From contig DNUZ01000003.1 in the NCBI GenBank assembly GCA_003507655.1, forward strand, positions 1 through 44,073: a stretch of DNA of 44,073 bases, in the 5' to 3' direction. Shown here one piece after another: positions 36,157 to 44,073 of the stretch (position 1 is the stretch's first letter; each line of letters begins with the position of its first letter). Origin of the DNA: Lachnospiraceae bacterium. Lineage in GTDB: Bacteria; Bacillota; Clostridia; Lachnospirales; Lachnospiraceae. Position numbers and translations under genes: made by a program. The notes beneath the pieces were generated by a model that saw only the letters and a program-made list of their open reading frames with translations, was not told where the DNA came from and did not search any database.

Positions 36157-37929
36157 CTATGGTATGGAAATATTCGTTTTCTCCAGTTTCTCAAGCTGTT
36201 TCTTATCTGCAATGATTTTTTGCAGTCCAGCCATATCCGTTGGATCCAAGTGCTTAGAATGCTCCCGGATGCTGTTTTGTTTTACACGGAGAATTGTCTC
36301 TTTTAGGGCTTTTTCCCTGTCGGCTTTTGTCTCCACCTTAGCAATCCTTGCATGAAAAAGCGAAGCAATCTCACTTTGATCCTCTTCTCCAAACAGATTG
36401 ATGATCTGTGCCGGATTCACTTTGCCATCACGGTGATACTGTTCAAATAATATCTGTGCCGTCTTTTGGTAAATATCCTCCGTAAAATCTTCTGCTCCAA
36501 GATATTCTTCTATCAGCTCAAAGAGCCTTGTATCTTCTATCAGCCAGGTCAGCAAAAGTCTCTGGGACTGCTTCATTCCATCTTCTTTTTGCGGTTTTTC
36601 CCTGCTCTTTTTCTGTCTTGGCTCACTTCCTGTTAATCCCTGTGTTCCAAAATGATAGACTAATTTTCTTAAATTCTCAAAACCCATGCCGTATTTGTCG
36701 GCAATTGCTTCTATATAATTATCTCTTTCTAATTCCTCTGAGAACTGTAACAATTTCTTTGCGGTCTCATTTGCAAATTCTGTCTTTCCAGCCGGATCTT
36801 TTAAGTCATACTCCTCCGATAACAGACGTATCTCAAATAAAAAGCTGTTCTCTGCCTGTTCGATCCGTTTCTCATATTCCTCTGCCCCAAGTGCCTTGAT
36901 AAATTCATCCGGGTCTTTATAGGGTTTCATATTGATGACTTTTGCTGTGATCCCTGCTTCTTTTAAGATCGGGATTGCCCGTTTTGCCGCACGGATTCCC
37001 GCGCCATCACTGTCAAAGGTCAGATAGACCTCTTTGGTATATCGTTTTAACAGATTGGCGTGTCCCGGCGTAAATGCCGTTCCGAGTGCTGCTACCGCAT
37101 TGTCAAACCCTGCCTGATGCAGTGCAATGACATCCATATATCCCTCACACAAAAGAATCTGATGCTTTTTTGTCGTTCTTGCAAAATTAAGTCCATACAG
37201 ATTCCTGCTTTTATCAAAAATCATCGTTTCCGGGGAGTTCAGGTATTTTGGCTCACCATCTCCCATCACACGGCCGCCAAAACCGATCACCTTGCCACGC
37301 ACATCCATGATTGGGAACATGGCACGGTTCCAGAACTTATCATAACCGCCACGCTGCTCATCTATGCTGACTAACCCGCTGTCTTTTAACAACTCATCCT
37401 CATAGCCTTTTGTTCGCAGATAGCGGTACAGGTCATCGGAATATTTATCGGAATATCCGAGTCCGAATTTTTGAAGCGTTTTCTCGCTCAATCCCCTGTT
37501 TTTAAAATATTCGTGAGCCCTGCTTCCCCGCTCACTCCGCAACAGGGTATAGAAGTATTTTGCCGCTTCTTTATTTGCCTCTAACAGTCTTGCTTTTTTA
37601 TCGGAAGCCCGCTTCTGCTCGGCACTCAGTTCCTGCTTTGGCAGTTCTACGCCGATGCGGTTCGCCAATACCTCTAATGCTTCGGGAAAGGTATAGTTTT
37701 CATATTCCATTAAAAAAGTAATGACATTGCCTCCCGCCCCGCAGCCGAAGCAATAGTACATCTGCTTATTGGGTGAAACCGAAAAAGATGGTGTTTTTTC
37801 ATTATGGAATGGACACAGTCCAAAATAAGTGCTTCCTTTTTTCGTCAGCCGCACATAGCCTGATATCACATCTACGATATCGTTTCCTGAACGGATCTCT
37901 TCTATCAGCTCATCTGAATAATATGCCAT
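36157..37929 (-). CDS. dnaG: DNA primase
   Basis: DnaG makes the RNA primers for replication. The 590-residue protein has the N-terminal zinc ribbon (C39, H42, C60, C63; [11 protein letters not shown] and [10 protein letters not shown]), the RNA-polymerase-like core with the Toprim motifs [11 protein letters not shown] and [16 protein letters not shown], and a C-terminal helical domain that binds the DnaB helicase. All catalytic acidic residues that I can place are present. It lies between dgt (24-base gap) and rpoD. Confidence 0.97.
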   Translation of the reverse strand: MAYYSDELIEEIRSGNDIVDVISGYVRLTKKGSTYFGLCPFHNEKTPSFSVSPNKQMYYCFGCGAGGNVITFLMEYENYTFPEALEVLANRIGVELPKQELSAEQKRASDKKARLLEANKEAAKYFYTLLRSERGSRAHEYFKNRGLSEKTLQKFGLGYSDKYSDDLYRYLRTKGYEDELLKDSGLVSIDEQRGGYDKFWNRAMFPIMDVRGKVIGFGGRVMGDGEPKYLNSPETMIFDKSRNLYGLNFARTTKKHQILLCEGYMDVIALHQAGFDNAVAALGTAFTPGHANLLKRYTKEVYLTFDSDGAGIRAAKRAIPILKEAGITAKVINMKPYKDPDEFIKALGAEEYEKRIEQAENSFLFEIRLLSEEYDLKDPAGKTEFANETAKKLLQFSEELERDNYIEAIADKYGMGFENLRKLVYHFGTQGLTGSEPRQKKSREKPQKEDGMKQSQRLLLTWLIEDTRLFELIEEYLGAEDFTEDIYQKTAQILFEQYHRDGKVNPAQIINLFGEEDQSEIASLFHARIAKVETKADREKALKETILRVKQNSIREHSKHLDPTDMAGLQKIIADKKQLEKLEKTNISIP

Positions 37930-37953
37930 GTATGTCTTCTGCCTGCTCCTTTC

Positions 37954-38961
37954 CTAGCCGATCTCCCATGCTTTTGGCAAAAAGAATTCTCTGTATTTTG
38001 CCACCGCATACTGGTCTGTCATGCCTGAAATGTAGTCACACACCACACGTTCTTTTTTCTCGCCTTCACTGTGCATCCTCTGATACTGCTCCGGCAATAT
38101 CTCTATATGTCCCATATAATGTGCATAAAGTTCACACAATAATCGCTCTGCCTTTGCTTCTTCACCTTTTGCTGCAGGATTTGTATAAACTTTCTGAAAC
38201 ATGAATTTTCGCAAATCCTGCATCGCACCGCCGATCTCTTCTGACATCACAATATCATTTTTTCCCATACTGTTCATAATGATATTATGTATCAGGGTAT
38301 TTAAACGTTCCTTGGTTGTCATACCAAGAACTTTGCGGATCTCTAACGGGATATCTTCCTCACTCATGACTTTTGCACGGATGGCATCGTCGATATCATG
38401 GTTGATATACGCGATCTTATCCGACAAACGGACGATCTTTCCCTCTAGCGTATGCGGCATCATACTGGTCTGGTGGTTTAATATCCCATCACGCACTTCC
38501 CATGTCAGGTTCAGTCCCTTACCGTCTTTTTCAAGTTTCTCCACAATCCGCACACTCTGCTCATTATGGCGGTATCCTTCCTCACACAGCTCATTCAAGA
38601 TCCGCTCGCCCGCATGGCCAAACGGTGTATGCCCTAAATCATGACCTAATGCAATGGCTTCGACCAAATCCTCATTCAGACGCAGTGCTTTCGCAATGGT
38701 GCGGGCATTCTGCGACACTTCTAACGTATGGGTCAGACGCGTTCTGTAATGGTCTCCCTTCGGACTTAAGAATACCTGTGTCTTGTGTTTTAGGCGTCGA
38801 AAAGACTTACAGTGCAAAATCCGGTCTCTGTCCCTTTGAAAAACAGGACGGATATCACACTGCGGTTCTTCGCGGTCACGCCCTCTTGAATTAACACTAA
38901 GTGTAGCAAACGGACTTAATGAAATCTCTTCCATCCGCTCTAAATTTTCCCTGATTGACAT
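37954..38961 (-). CDS. dgt: dGTPase-like HD-domain triphosphohydrolase
   Basis: The 335-residue protein hydrolyses dNTPs to deoxynucleoside and triphosphate. HD-domain ligands are visible: HRTRLTHTLEVSQ, then IALGHDLGHTPFGH with the His-Asp pair, and a later conserved Asp in KIAYINHDIDDAI. I use ATG 38961, which follows GGAGGAATTTGC, instead of an in-frame ATG 111 bases upstream: the extra N-terminus is Lys-rich and lacks family similarity. It heads the dgt-dnaG-rpoD-trmK-nif3-kinase cluster; short dGTPases next to dnaG and rpoD are common in Clostridia. Confidence 0.94.
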   Translation of the reverse strand: MSIRENLERMEEISLSPFATLSVNSRGRDREEPQCDIRPVFQRDRDRILHCKSFRRLKHKTQVFLSPKGDHYRTRLTHTLEVSQNARTIAKALRLNEDLVEAIALGHDLGHTPFGHAGERILNELCEEGYRHNEQSVRIVEKLEKDGKGLNLTWEVRDGILNHQTSMMPHTLEGKIVRLSDKIAYINHDIDDAIRAKVMSEEDIPLEIRKVLGMTTKERLNTLIHNIIMNSMGKNDIVMSEEIGGAMQDLRKFMFQKVYTNPAAKGEEAKAERLLCELYAHYMGHIEILPEQYQRMHSEGEKKERVVCDYISGMTDQYAVAKYREFFLPKAWEIG

Positions 38962-39132
38962 GCAAATTCCTCCACAGCGCAAAGTCTCTATTTTAATATT
39001 TCTGTGCGAGGGTGGGATTTCCTTTATTTTTTTCGACTTTTTTTTCAATTCTTTCAGATGTTGGAAACGCAAGTTTGCTATGCATAGATGCAGGTATTAA
39101 GAATGTTCTTAAATCTCCCGGCAGTGATCGGG
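38962..39132. promoter_or_regulatory. dgt upstream region with a palindrome
   Basis: This is the leader and presumed promoter region of dgt. I see no sigma-A pair of good quality. TTAAGAA-TG-TTCTTAA at 39097-39112 is a perfect palindrome with 7-base arms and could be an operator. It stands just outside the first large structured element. Confidence 0.35.
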
Positions 39133-39347
39133 GTTCCGTTCGGCTATGCATGGGTGCGGGTGTTGGGATATAAGGCATTCGGACTTTCTCTGGAACGGAG
39201 TTGGGGACGGACGCAAACGACACCAATCCGCCCTCCATGGCGGTGGTGTCTTTCCGCGACTTCCTGTCGCGGAATTGCTGATTATGCGAGAAAATCTCGA
39301 ATGTCTAATATCCCACACCATGTACCCGGTGCATTGCCGAACGGAAC
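39133..39347 (+). repeat. large structured element, copy 1
   Basis: A 215-base palindromic element. The outer arms pair 39133-39181 with 39299-39347: the first 12 bases GTTCCGTTCGGC are perfect, and the rest is interrupted by small mismatches. The core 39202-39280 contains hairpin A (39219-39250, GACACC...CCGCC, loop CTCCAT, GGCGG...GGTGTC) and hairpin B (39252-39260 with 39266-39274, perfect 9-base stem). The unpaired block GACGGACGCAAACG stands before hairpin A, and AATTGCTG after hairpin B. The core is shared with copy 2 in opposite orientation. Possible reading frames of up to ~95 codons run through it but are broken into by the palindrome and lack good ribosome sites. Nature unknown: structured RNA, cruciform DNA site or non-autonomous mobile element. 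Confidence 0.75.
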
Positions 39348-39481
39348 ACGATGTAGCAAAAAACGATTATAGAGCTTGCGATGGAATAACATTGAAAAAT
39401 ATCTAAGGATTATAAATTATAAAAGGCTTATTCTGAATCCGTCATGAAAATACAAAAGCTTTTATCGTTGCGAAATGAACA

Positions 39482-39632
39482 CTTTTAAAGTAGTACAATA
39501 TAGTCCAATAATATAATAGAATTCTTTGAACTTAGACAATACTGTAAAACAAAAAATAAAACCCTTTAACTGAGACAACGTTGCAAAACAAAATAAAAAA
39601 AACCTTGAGTTGCGACAACACGGTAAAAAAAT
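39482..39632. repeat. degenerate ~39-40 base tandem repeat
   Basis: Units at about 39482, 39524, 39564 and 39604 share the pattern CTTT-AAC, then GACAA, then GTAAAACAAAATAAAA-CC. Units 2 and 3 are the best pair (GACAA separated by 39 bases), units 1 and 4 are weaker. The A+T-rich array links the two large structured elements. In one minus-strand frame it would give a 13-residue repeat, but no credible gene carries it. Confidence 0.6.
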
Positions 39633-39836
39633 ATTCCTACAGGGATTTATGTTCAGACATCCGGGTATCTTGATATTTTGTTCTACACACAGCAATTCCC
39701 CGACACGATGTCGGGGAAAGGTGCTGCTGAGCCATGGATGGCGAATCAGTACCGTTTGCGTACGTCGCCAGCACACTCTCACAAAATATTTAGATACCCG
39801 GATGTCTGATACATCCTCCCTGTAGGAATATTTTTT
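39625..39836 (-). repeat. large structured element, copy 2 (also terminator-like)
   Basis: A 212-base palindromic element related to copy 1 but inverted. Its outer arms contain perfect complements AATATTCCTACAGGGA (16 bases), CAGACATCCGGGTATCT (17 bases) and ATATTTTGT (9 bases). The core 39690-39770, read on the minus strand, aligns with copy 1 over ~80 bases at about three quarters identity (hand count). Hairpin B is a perfect 10-base stem (39696-39705 with 39709-39718). Hairpin A spans 39720-39753 around an ATGGAT loop (ATCCAT on the minus strand). The arms end in A6/T6-7 runs on both sides, so the whole also looks like a bidirectional terminator. It begins at the stop codon of the neighbouring membrane-protein gene. 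Confidence 0.75.
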
Positions 39837-40131
39837 AAATGCACACCGGAAAATTCTCCACACAATACTGCAGCACTCCCATTCCCATCGCAAAGAATCC
39901 CAGCAGGATCGTCAGAAAGATCGCCGCTCCGTCATATTTAAGCTTTATGCCCTCCTCTTTATTGCGGCAGGACAACAGCATTTCTACACCCAGTGCAATT
40001 AAAATGACCGGCCAGAATTTAATAATGAACTCATATTTGAGTGCCGGAACAAACATATGCACCATAAATAAAACTCCAAATATGATCAACAAGGCTCCAC
40101 AGGTAAGACTTCCTACTCTTCTGGTTTTCAT
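39835..40131 (-). CDS. small LiaI/LiaF-TM-like membrane protein
   Basis: The 98-residue protein has three predicted membrane helices (about 8-28, 36-54 and 68-88) with the pattern GALLIIFGVLFM and KFWPVILIALGVEML seen in the LiaF transmembrane region / DUF5668-like small membrane proteins linked to envelope stress. It starts one base after the stop of the preceding membrane-protein gene (TAAGATG), so translation is probably coupled. It is the last gene of the ECF-sigma operon, and its stop codon touches the end of structured element copy 2. Function unknown; an envelope-stress effector role is inferred from context. Confidence 0.75.
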   Translation of the reverse strand: MKTRRVGSLTCGALLIIFGVLFMVHMFVPALKYEFIIKFWPVILIALGVEMLLSCRNKEEGIKLKYDGAAIFLTILLGFFAMGMGVLQYCVENFPVCI

Positions 40132-40132
40132 C

Positions 40133-40687
40133 TTACAGTTCCTCCTTTTTTTCCTCTTCTAAGTCAAGCTGCACTTTCTTTCCCTTGATCATGCGGATAC
40201 CCACGCAGATCAGGATCACCGCTATTACAAGTCGCGGTAAGGTATGCAGAAACTGGCTAATGGAATTAGCAATACTCTCTGAAAACCATACATAAATCCA
40301 GGAGCCGATAAGATAATCCACACACTCATTCCAGAAAATGCAGATTCCGGCAATGATCAAAATACCTGCGACAATTTTATTTTGCTGTTTGCTCCACTGA
40401 TTGATCGGTAAAATACGGTCTAAATAAAAAATGTAATCATCTTCTAATGCATAAAATTCCTCATCGCTCAGACTGTACATGTTGTGGACATTAAAAAAAC
40501 TGTAGCACCATATGATCGGAAGTACGATCGTAAGCGGTCCGATATTCAGAGTTGCCGCAACTGCTATGGTTGCAAAAAACAATCCCATGATACTGACTCC
40601 CTGTTTCATAAATCCCATATACATCTCTCCCGCTCCCGGCAGAAGCGAAAAGATAAATGTCCATCCTTTACTTTTTTTCCTGATCAT
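40133..40687 (-). CDS. multi-pass membrane protein of the ECF-sigma operon
   Basis: The 184-residue protein has an N-terminal segment with GWTFIFSLLPGAGEMYMGFMKQGVSIM, resembling TM2-type small membrane domains, and about four membrane helices in all (~10-45, 52-66, 103-120, 145-165). A charged loop with many Tyr, Asp and Glu residues lies between helices 2 and 3, and the C-terminal tail is Lys/Glu-rich. The ATG overlaps the stop of the anti-sigma gene by one base (TAATG), with AAGGAGG upstream. Beyond the TM2-like part I do not recognise it. Confidence 0.7.
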   Translation of the reverse strand: MIRKKSKGWTFIFSLLPGAGEMYMGFMKQGVSIMGLFFATIAVAATLNIGPLTIVLPIIWCYSFFNVHNMYSLSDEEFYALEDDYIFYLDRILPINQWSKQQNKIVAGILIIAGICIFWNECVDYLIGSWIYVWFSESIANSISQFLHTLPRLVIAVILICVGIRMIKGKKVQLDLEEEKKEEL

Positions 40688-41172
40688 TATTTGTCCTCCT
40701 TAATTTTAAATTCTAATAATCGATTGGTTGCATCCTGCAGATAACCGGTAAACTTATAGCTGTTATCATTTATTTTTTTTGTGATCGAAGGCTTATTTTC
40801 CTGCTGCTGAACCTCCGAAAATTCCAGTGGATTCTGTTCTAACGTCGTTGTCATCGTCAGTAAAAAGATGGAAGCTGCAACTGCAAATCCCACTTTCAGG
40901 CTATAGAACAACAACTTCATTTTCTTAGATGTCTTTCTCACTGTTGCTGCCGCCTGAACATCCACCTTCCGGCTCCGCTCGACAATCTCGTCGTAGAGAT
41001 AGGATGGCGGCTCTGCAAAAAAATCTGTTTCCACAATATTTGCAAAACGTTCTGCACAATAAGTACAACATCCTACATGCGTATAAAGTTTTTCTTCTTC
41101 CTTGGTACTCAAGGTTCCCTGTGCATATTTTTTCCACATTTCATCGCTGATGTGTGTATGTTCCTCTGTCAT
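40687..41172 (-). CDS. anti-sigma factor with zinc-finger-like N-terminus
   Basis: The 161-residue membrane protein starts with an anti-sigma domain: HISDEMWKKYAQGTL, then HVGCCTYCAERF, which matches the His-x3-Cys-x2-Cys core of ZAS/zf-HC2 domains. One membrane helix follows at ~90-108 (LKVGFAVAASIFLLTM), and the rest is extracytoplasmic. It overlaps the sigma gene by 4 bases (ATGA), the usual arrangement for an anti-sigma factor controlling the ECF sigma in front of it. It probably holds the sigma factor inactive at the membrane until an envelope signal arrives (inference). Confidence 0.85.
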   Translation of the reverse strand: MTEEHTHISDEMWKKYAQGTLSTKEEEKLYTHVGCCTYCAERFANIVETDFFAEPPSYLYDEIVERSRKVDVQAAATVRKTSKKMKLLFYSLKVGFAVAASIFLLTMTTTLEQNPLEFSEVQQQENKPSITKKINDNSYKFTGYLQDATNRLLEFKIKEDK

Positions 41173-41678
41173 TTGCTGCTTCCTCCTTCCATCTGTTTTT
41201 TGATCAGTGCCTTTGCCCGATAGATCTGTGTCTGAACCGTTTTTAAGTTCTTTCCTGACTCCTCTGCGATTTCCCTTGCTGATTTTTCTTCATAAAAATG
41301 TTCTCTTGCAATTTTATCATAAGGCGGTTTGATCTGCTCACAGATCTTCAACACAAATTGCTTTGCCTCCTGATCGATGTATATCTCTTCCGGACCGGCT
41401 CTTTGGTCTTTGATCTCCTCAAAATAGACATCCTCTTTCGGCTCTGACCTTCTTGCTGCATTTTTTAGATAATCGAGGCATTTATTGGTCGCGATCCGGC
41501 TGATCCATGCTTTCTCGTAAGTTCCATCAAACTCCGGCAGTTTTTTGTAGGCGGACAAAAAAGTTTCCTGCGTCAGATCCTGCGCATCAAATGGATTCTT
41601 TACCATTTTCAAACAGATGGAGTATACGAGTTTTTCATAGGTACGAAGCAATGCCTCGAATTGTTCTTCCGTACTGAT
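41169..41678 (-). CDS. ECF-type sigma factor, apparent ATC start
   Basis: A sigma-70 family protein with region 2 (LVYSICLKMVKNPFDAQDLTQETFLSAYKKL and AWISRIATNKCLDYLKNAARR) and region 4 (REHFYEEKSAREIAEESGKNLKTVQTQIYRAKALIKKQ). The only canonical-type start in frame is TTG 41651, which lacks a well-spaced ribosome site. GGAGG at 41687-41691 instead sits 8 bases before an ATC codon (41676-41678), from which the sequence reads (I)STEEQFEALLRTYEK, a typical ECF N-terminus. I therefore propose 41678 as start, giving 169 residues; if TTG is used it has 160. A short ATG frame of five codons overlaps the ribosome site. The operon continues with the anti-sigma factor and two membrane proteins. Confidence 0.85.
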   Translation of the reverse strand: MSTEEQFEALLRTYEKLVYSICLKMVKNPFDAQDLTQETFLSAYKKLPEFDGTYEKAWISRIATNKCLDYLKNAARRSEPKEDVYFEEIKDQRAGPEEIYIDQEAKQFVLKICEQIKPPYDKIAREHFYEEKSAREIAEESGKNLKTVQTQIYRAKALIKKQMEGGSSK

Positions 41679-41775
41679 TTTATCCGCCTCCTCTCATTTT
41701 TTAATTTCTTTTTACCTGTTCATTTATTATAACGAGACTACGCAGTAATTGTCTTCAACTTTTTGAACAAAAATA

Positions 41776-41812
41776 AGTGGAACACTCCTTTTTATAAAAG
41801 TCATGTCCCACT
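41776..41812 (-). terminator. intrinsic terminator after the copZ-like gene
   Basis: On the minus strand AGTGGGACA pairs with TGTTCCACT (one G-U), with further TTTT/AAAA pairing inside, followed by TATTTTTG. It ends transcription from the copper genes before the ECF-sigma operon. Confidence 0.7.
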
Positions 41813-41844
41813 GTTCTGCTTTATTTTTGCGTTTTTATGCGCTA

Positions 41845-42102
41845 TTATTTTTTTAAAAAAGAAAACAGTCCGCCTTTTGTATATGGCTCACTACTGATCC
41901 CTTCTAATGTGTATCCGGTCTCTCCGACAACTTCTGCCAATTTTGCCTCATCTAACGGTTCTTCACTGATAATGACACTTTCTCCCGCTGTATGGGAAGA
42001 TGTCACCTTTTTTACATTGAATGCGTTCCGAATTGCATCATTCATATGTGATTCACACATTCCACACATCATACCATCGATTTTTAATGTTGTTTTTGTC
42101 AT
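41845..42102 (-). CDS. copZ: CopZ-like copper chaperone (HMA domain)
   Basis: The 85-residue protein consists of one heavy-metal-associated domain (residues ~1-66) and a short tail. The metal-binding motif is GMMCGMCESHM, i.e. M-x-C-x2-C with Cys13 and Cys16. The C-terminal ~18 residues (EPYTKGGLFSFLKK) are an added basic tail not required for the fold. It lies 31 bases after the copper ATPase gene with AAGGAGAG upstream, and would shuttle Cu(I) to that pump. A role with other soft metals cannot be excluded. Confidence 0.9.
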   Translation of the reverse strand: MTKTTLKIDGMMCGMCESHMNDAIRNAFNVKKVTSSHTAGESVIISEEPLDEAKLAEVVGETGYTLEGISSEPYTKGGLFSFLKK

Positions 42103-42133
42103 GTTCGTTCTCTCCTTTTTCCTTTGATAAAAT

Positions 42134-44073
42134 TTATTTTTCTGCTGGATGAATTTTACAAAAATTCAACCGCAGTGCATTTGTTACAACACAGAAACTT
42201 GACAAACTCATTGCCGCTGCACCAAACATCGGATTTAAGGTCAGTCCCCATTTTACATAACAGCCTGCTGCTAACGGTATTCCTATGATATTATAGATAA
42301 ATGCCCAGAACAGATTTTCATGGATGTTTCGAAGTGTTGCACGGCTCAGACGGATCGCTGCCGGAACATCGGATAACCTGCTTTTCATCAATACTACATC
42401 TGCAGCATCTACCGCCACATCGGCTCCTGCACCGATAGCGATACCGACATCTGCCCTTGTCAATGCCGGTGCATCGTTGATACCATCGCCTACCATTGCA
42501 ACTTTTCCCTGCTGTTTCAGACTGCGGATCACACTCTCTTTTCCATCCGGCAATACTCCTGCAATAACTTCATCTACACCTGCCTGTCTGCCAATGGCTT
42601 TTGCTGTCCGCTCGTTGTCACCGGTTAACATAATAACTTTAATTCCTATATCCCGCAGTTCTTTTACCGCTTTCGGGCTGTCTGCTTTGATCGTATCTGC
42701 CACCGCAATGATACCTGCTAACTGCTCATTCTCCATAAATACCAGCGGTGTTTTTCCCTGTTCGGAAAGTGCTTCTGCCTGTTCCTGTAATTCTTTTGGA
42801 ATCTCTGTTTTACTTCCTATAAAACTAAGACTTCCTCCCACTAACGTTTTACCGGACAATACGGCTGTCAGTCCATTTCCCGGAAGTGCCGAAAAATCAG
42901 CAACTTCTAATGCCCTCTTTCCGAGCTCTTCCCCTTTTTGCATCACAGCTTTTGCCAACGGATGTTCACTCTTTGCTTCTAATGCAATTGCAAGCTCTAA
43001 AAGTGTCTCCTGCGTATATCCCTCTGCAGGGATCATGTCCGTCACTTTTGGTTCTCCCTCGGTGATGGTTCCGGTCTTATCCAGTGCAACCACATTGACT
43101 TTTCCTGCATTTTCCAAGGTTGCCGCCGTTTTAAATAAAATTCCGTTTTTTGCACCCACACCGTTTCCAACCATAATGGCAACCGGTGTTGCAAGTCCGA
43201 GTGCACACGGGCAGCTGATGACCAGTACGGAAATACTTCGTGCTAATGCATAACTGAATTCTCTTCCAAGCAACAGCCAGACCACCAGTGTCACTGCTGC
43301 AATGGAAATTACGATTGGAACAAATACCCCGGAAACTTTATCTGCGACTTTTGCGATCGGTGCTTTCGTAGCTGCCGCATCACTGACCATTTTGATGATC
43401 TGTGATAACGTCGTATCTACGCCAACACGCGATGCCTCACATCGGATAAATCCCGATTGGTTGATCGTAGCTGCCGATACGGAATCTCCTACGGTCTTGT
43501 CCACCGGGATACTCTCACCGGTCAATGCCGCTTCATTCACCGCACTGCTGCCTTCTAAGATCACGCCGTCTACAGGGATATTTTCTCCCGGACGCACCAC
43601 AAAAATATCACCTTTTTTTACTTCTTCTATTGAAACCGTCACTTCACTCTCACCACGGATCACCGTAGCATTTTGCGGTGCTAATTTCATAAGGCTCTTT
43701 AAGGCATCGGTTGTCTTTCCCTTTGACTTTGCCTCTAACATCTTGCCAACCGTGATCAGGGTCAGTATCATTGCCGCCGACTCAAAATAGAACTCGTCCA
43801 TGTAGTGCATGACAGCATCCATATCTCCAACCGTCTGTGCCTTTGTCATCGCAAACAATGCATAAACACTCCACAGATAAGAAGCGGATGCTCCTAATGC
43901 AACTAAGGTGTCCATATTCGGAGATCTGTGCAATAGTCCCTGAAAACCGCTGATAAAAAATCTCTGGTTGATGACCATGATGATTCCTGCTAAGAGTAAC
44001 TGCAGCAATCCCATTGCCACATGATTTCCTTCAAACCACGCCGGAATTTTCCAGTTCCACATCATATGTCCCA
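42134..44073 (-). CDS. copA: copper-translocating P-type ATPase, N-terminus beyond the window
   Basis: A P1B-type ATPase that exports Cu(I). The frame remains open through the right edge: before the first Met the codons read G-H, as in the usual SMGHMMWNW, so N-terminal HMA domains and the first membrane helices lie outside. Visible: membrane segments, the actuator motif TGESIPV, the metal-site [13 protein letters not shown], the phosphorylation site DKTGTIT, the P1B signature SEHPLAK, and the hinge [10 protein letters not shown]. Membrane-site residues near the C-terminus (YN in FIYNIIGIP, and MxxSS in [10 protein letters not shown]) indicate the Cu(I) subtype P1B-1. It heads a copA-copZ pair ending at a terminator. 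Confidence 0.95.
   Translation of the reverse strand, partial: GHMMWNWKIPAWFEGNHVAMGLLQLLLAGIIMVINQRFFISGFQGLLHRSPNMDTLVALGASASYLWSVYALFAMTKAQTVGDMDAVMHYMDEFYFESAAMILTLITVGKMLEAKSKGKTTDALKSLMKLAPQNATVIRGESEVTVSIEEVKKGDIFVVRPGENIPVDGVILEGSSAVNEAALTGESIPVDKTVGDSVSAATINQSGFIRCEASRVGVDTTLSQIIKMVSDAAATKAPIAKVADKVSGVFVPIVISIAAVTLVVWLLLGREFSYALARSISVLVISCPCALGLATPVAIMVGNGVGAKNGILFKTAATLENAGKVNVVALDKTGTITEGEPKVTDMIPAEGYTQETLLELAIALEAKSEHPLAKAVMQKGEELGKRALEVADFSALPGNGLTAVLSGKTLVGGSLSFIGSKTEIPKELQEQAEALSEQGKTPLVFMENEQLAGIIAVADTIKADSPKAVKELRDIGIKVIMLTGDNERTAKAIGRQAGVDEVIAGVLPDGKESVIRSLKQQGKVAMVGDGINDAPALTRADVGIAIGAGADVAVDAADVVLMKSRLSDVPAAIRLSRATLRNIHENLFWAFIYNIIGIPLAAGCYVKWGLTLNPMFGAAAMSLSSFCVVTNALRLNFCKIHPAEK

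Noticed and set aside
39088..39406. Plus-strand frames of 86-94 codons through structured element copy 1, and a 143-codon minus-strand frame (39462-39893) through copy 2, sharing a W-x-RTQT-x2-IR-x-PW peptide
   Set aside because: The peptide similarity comes from the shared DNA core. The frames run through palindromes and the tandem repeat, lack good ribosome sites, and the rest of the peptides has no common pattern.
39482..39632. Possible CRISPR array (39-40 base period)
   Set aside because: Units are degenerate along their whole length, without identical repeats separated by unique spacers, and no cas genes are present.
42324..43253. 309-codon plus-strand frame opposite copA
   Set aside because: It is the antisense shadow of a fully conserved P-type ATPase; its Ala/Ser/Pro-rich sequence is typical of such shadows.

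Overview
The window reads as chromosomal DNA of a low-to-mid G+C Firmicute, most likely a Lachnospiraceae-type gut anaerobe. The supporting signs are purine-rich Shine-Dalgarno sites of the AGGAGG kind, sigma-A promoters with 17-base spacers, a DUF5057 and a DUF5685 protein, a GerMN lipoprotein, and monoderm type IV pilus genes without a secretin. Nearly all genes lie on the minus strand; argG is the only clear plus-strand gene. The species assignment is inference. Both edges cut a gene (comEC on the left, copA on the right).

Layout, left to right. (1) 1-4558: an operon read leftwards, comEA - response regulator - histidine kinase - GerMN lipoprotein - comEC (cut), with a promoter near 4530-4558. 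(2) 4599-5091: a small YdcZ-type membrane transporter with a palindrome over its probable -35. (3) 5106-11637: arginine biosynthesis, argC-GNAT-argJ-argB-argD on the minus strand and argG divergently on the plus strand, with ARG-box-like operators between them; a bidirectional terminator follows argG. (4) 11717-13064: a J-domain protein translationally coupled to a DUF5685 protein. (5) 13123-31020: a roughly 18 kb type IV pilus operon, pilB-pilT-pilC-pilA-pilD-pilMN-pilO-four minor pilins-giant DUF5057 surface protein. (6) 31290-31686: RNase P RNA with its promoter and terminator. (7) 31718-38961: a macromolecular-synthesis cluster, dgt-dnaG-rpoD-trmK-nif3-like-nucleoside kinase. (8) 38962-39834: an 873-base stretch without a convincing gene that holds two large, related, inverted structured elements and a degenerate tandem repeat. 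(9) 39835-41678: an ECF sigma / anti-sigma / two-membrane-protein operon whose sigma gene seems to start at ATC. (10) 41776-44073: a CopZ-like chaperone and a copper P-type ATPase.

How the parts may work together. Type IV pilus plus ComEA plus ComEC make up most of a DNA-uptake machine, and the two-component system with its GerMN lipoprotein sits inside the comEA-comEC operon. The comEC frame, however, leaves the family consensus exactly at the invariant LAISG-LH motif at the window edge, so it may be interrupted. The PilB N-terminus carries two motifs of the c-di-GMP-binding MshEN type, suggesting post-translational control of pilus extension.

The most unusual signal is the pair of ~212-215 base elements at 39133-39347 and 39625-39836. 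They share a core of about 80 bases (opposite orientation, about three quarters identical by hand count), contain two hairpins each whose stems change in a base-pair-preserving way, and are closed by 50-60 base stems whose sequences are unrelated between copies. I could not assign them to a known family from memory.
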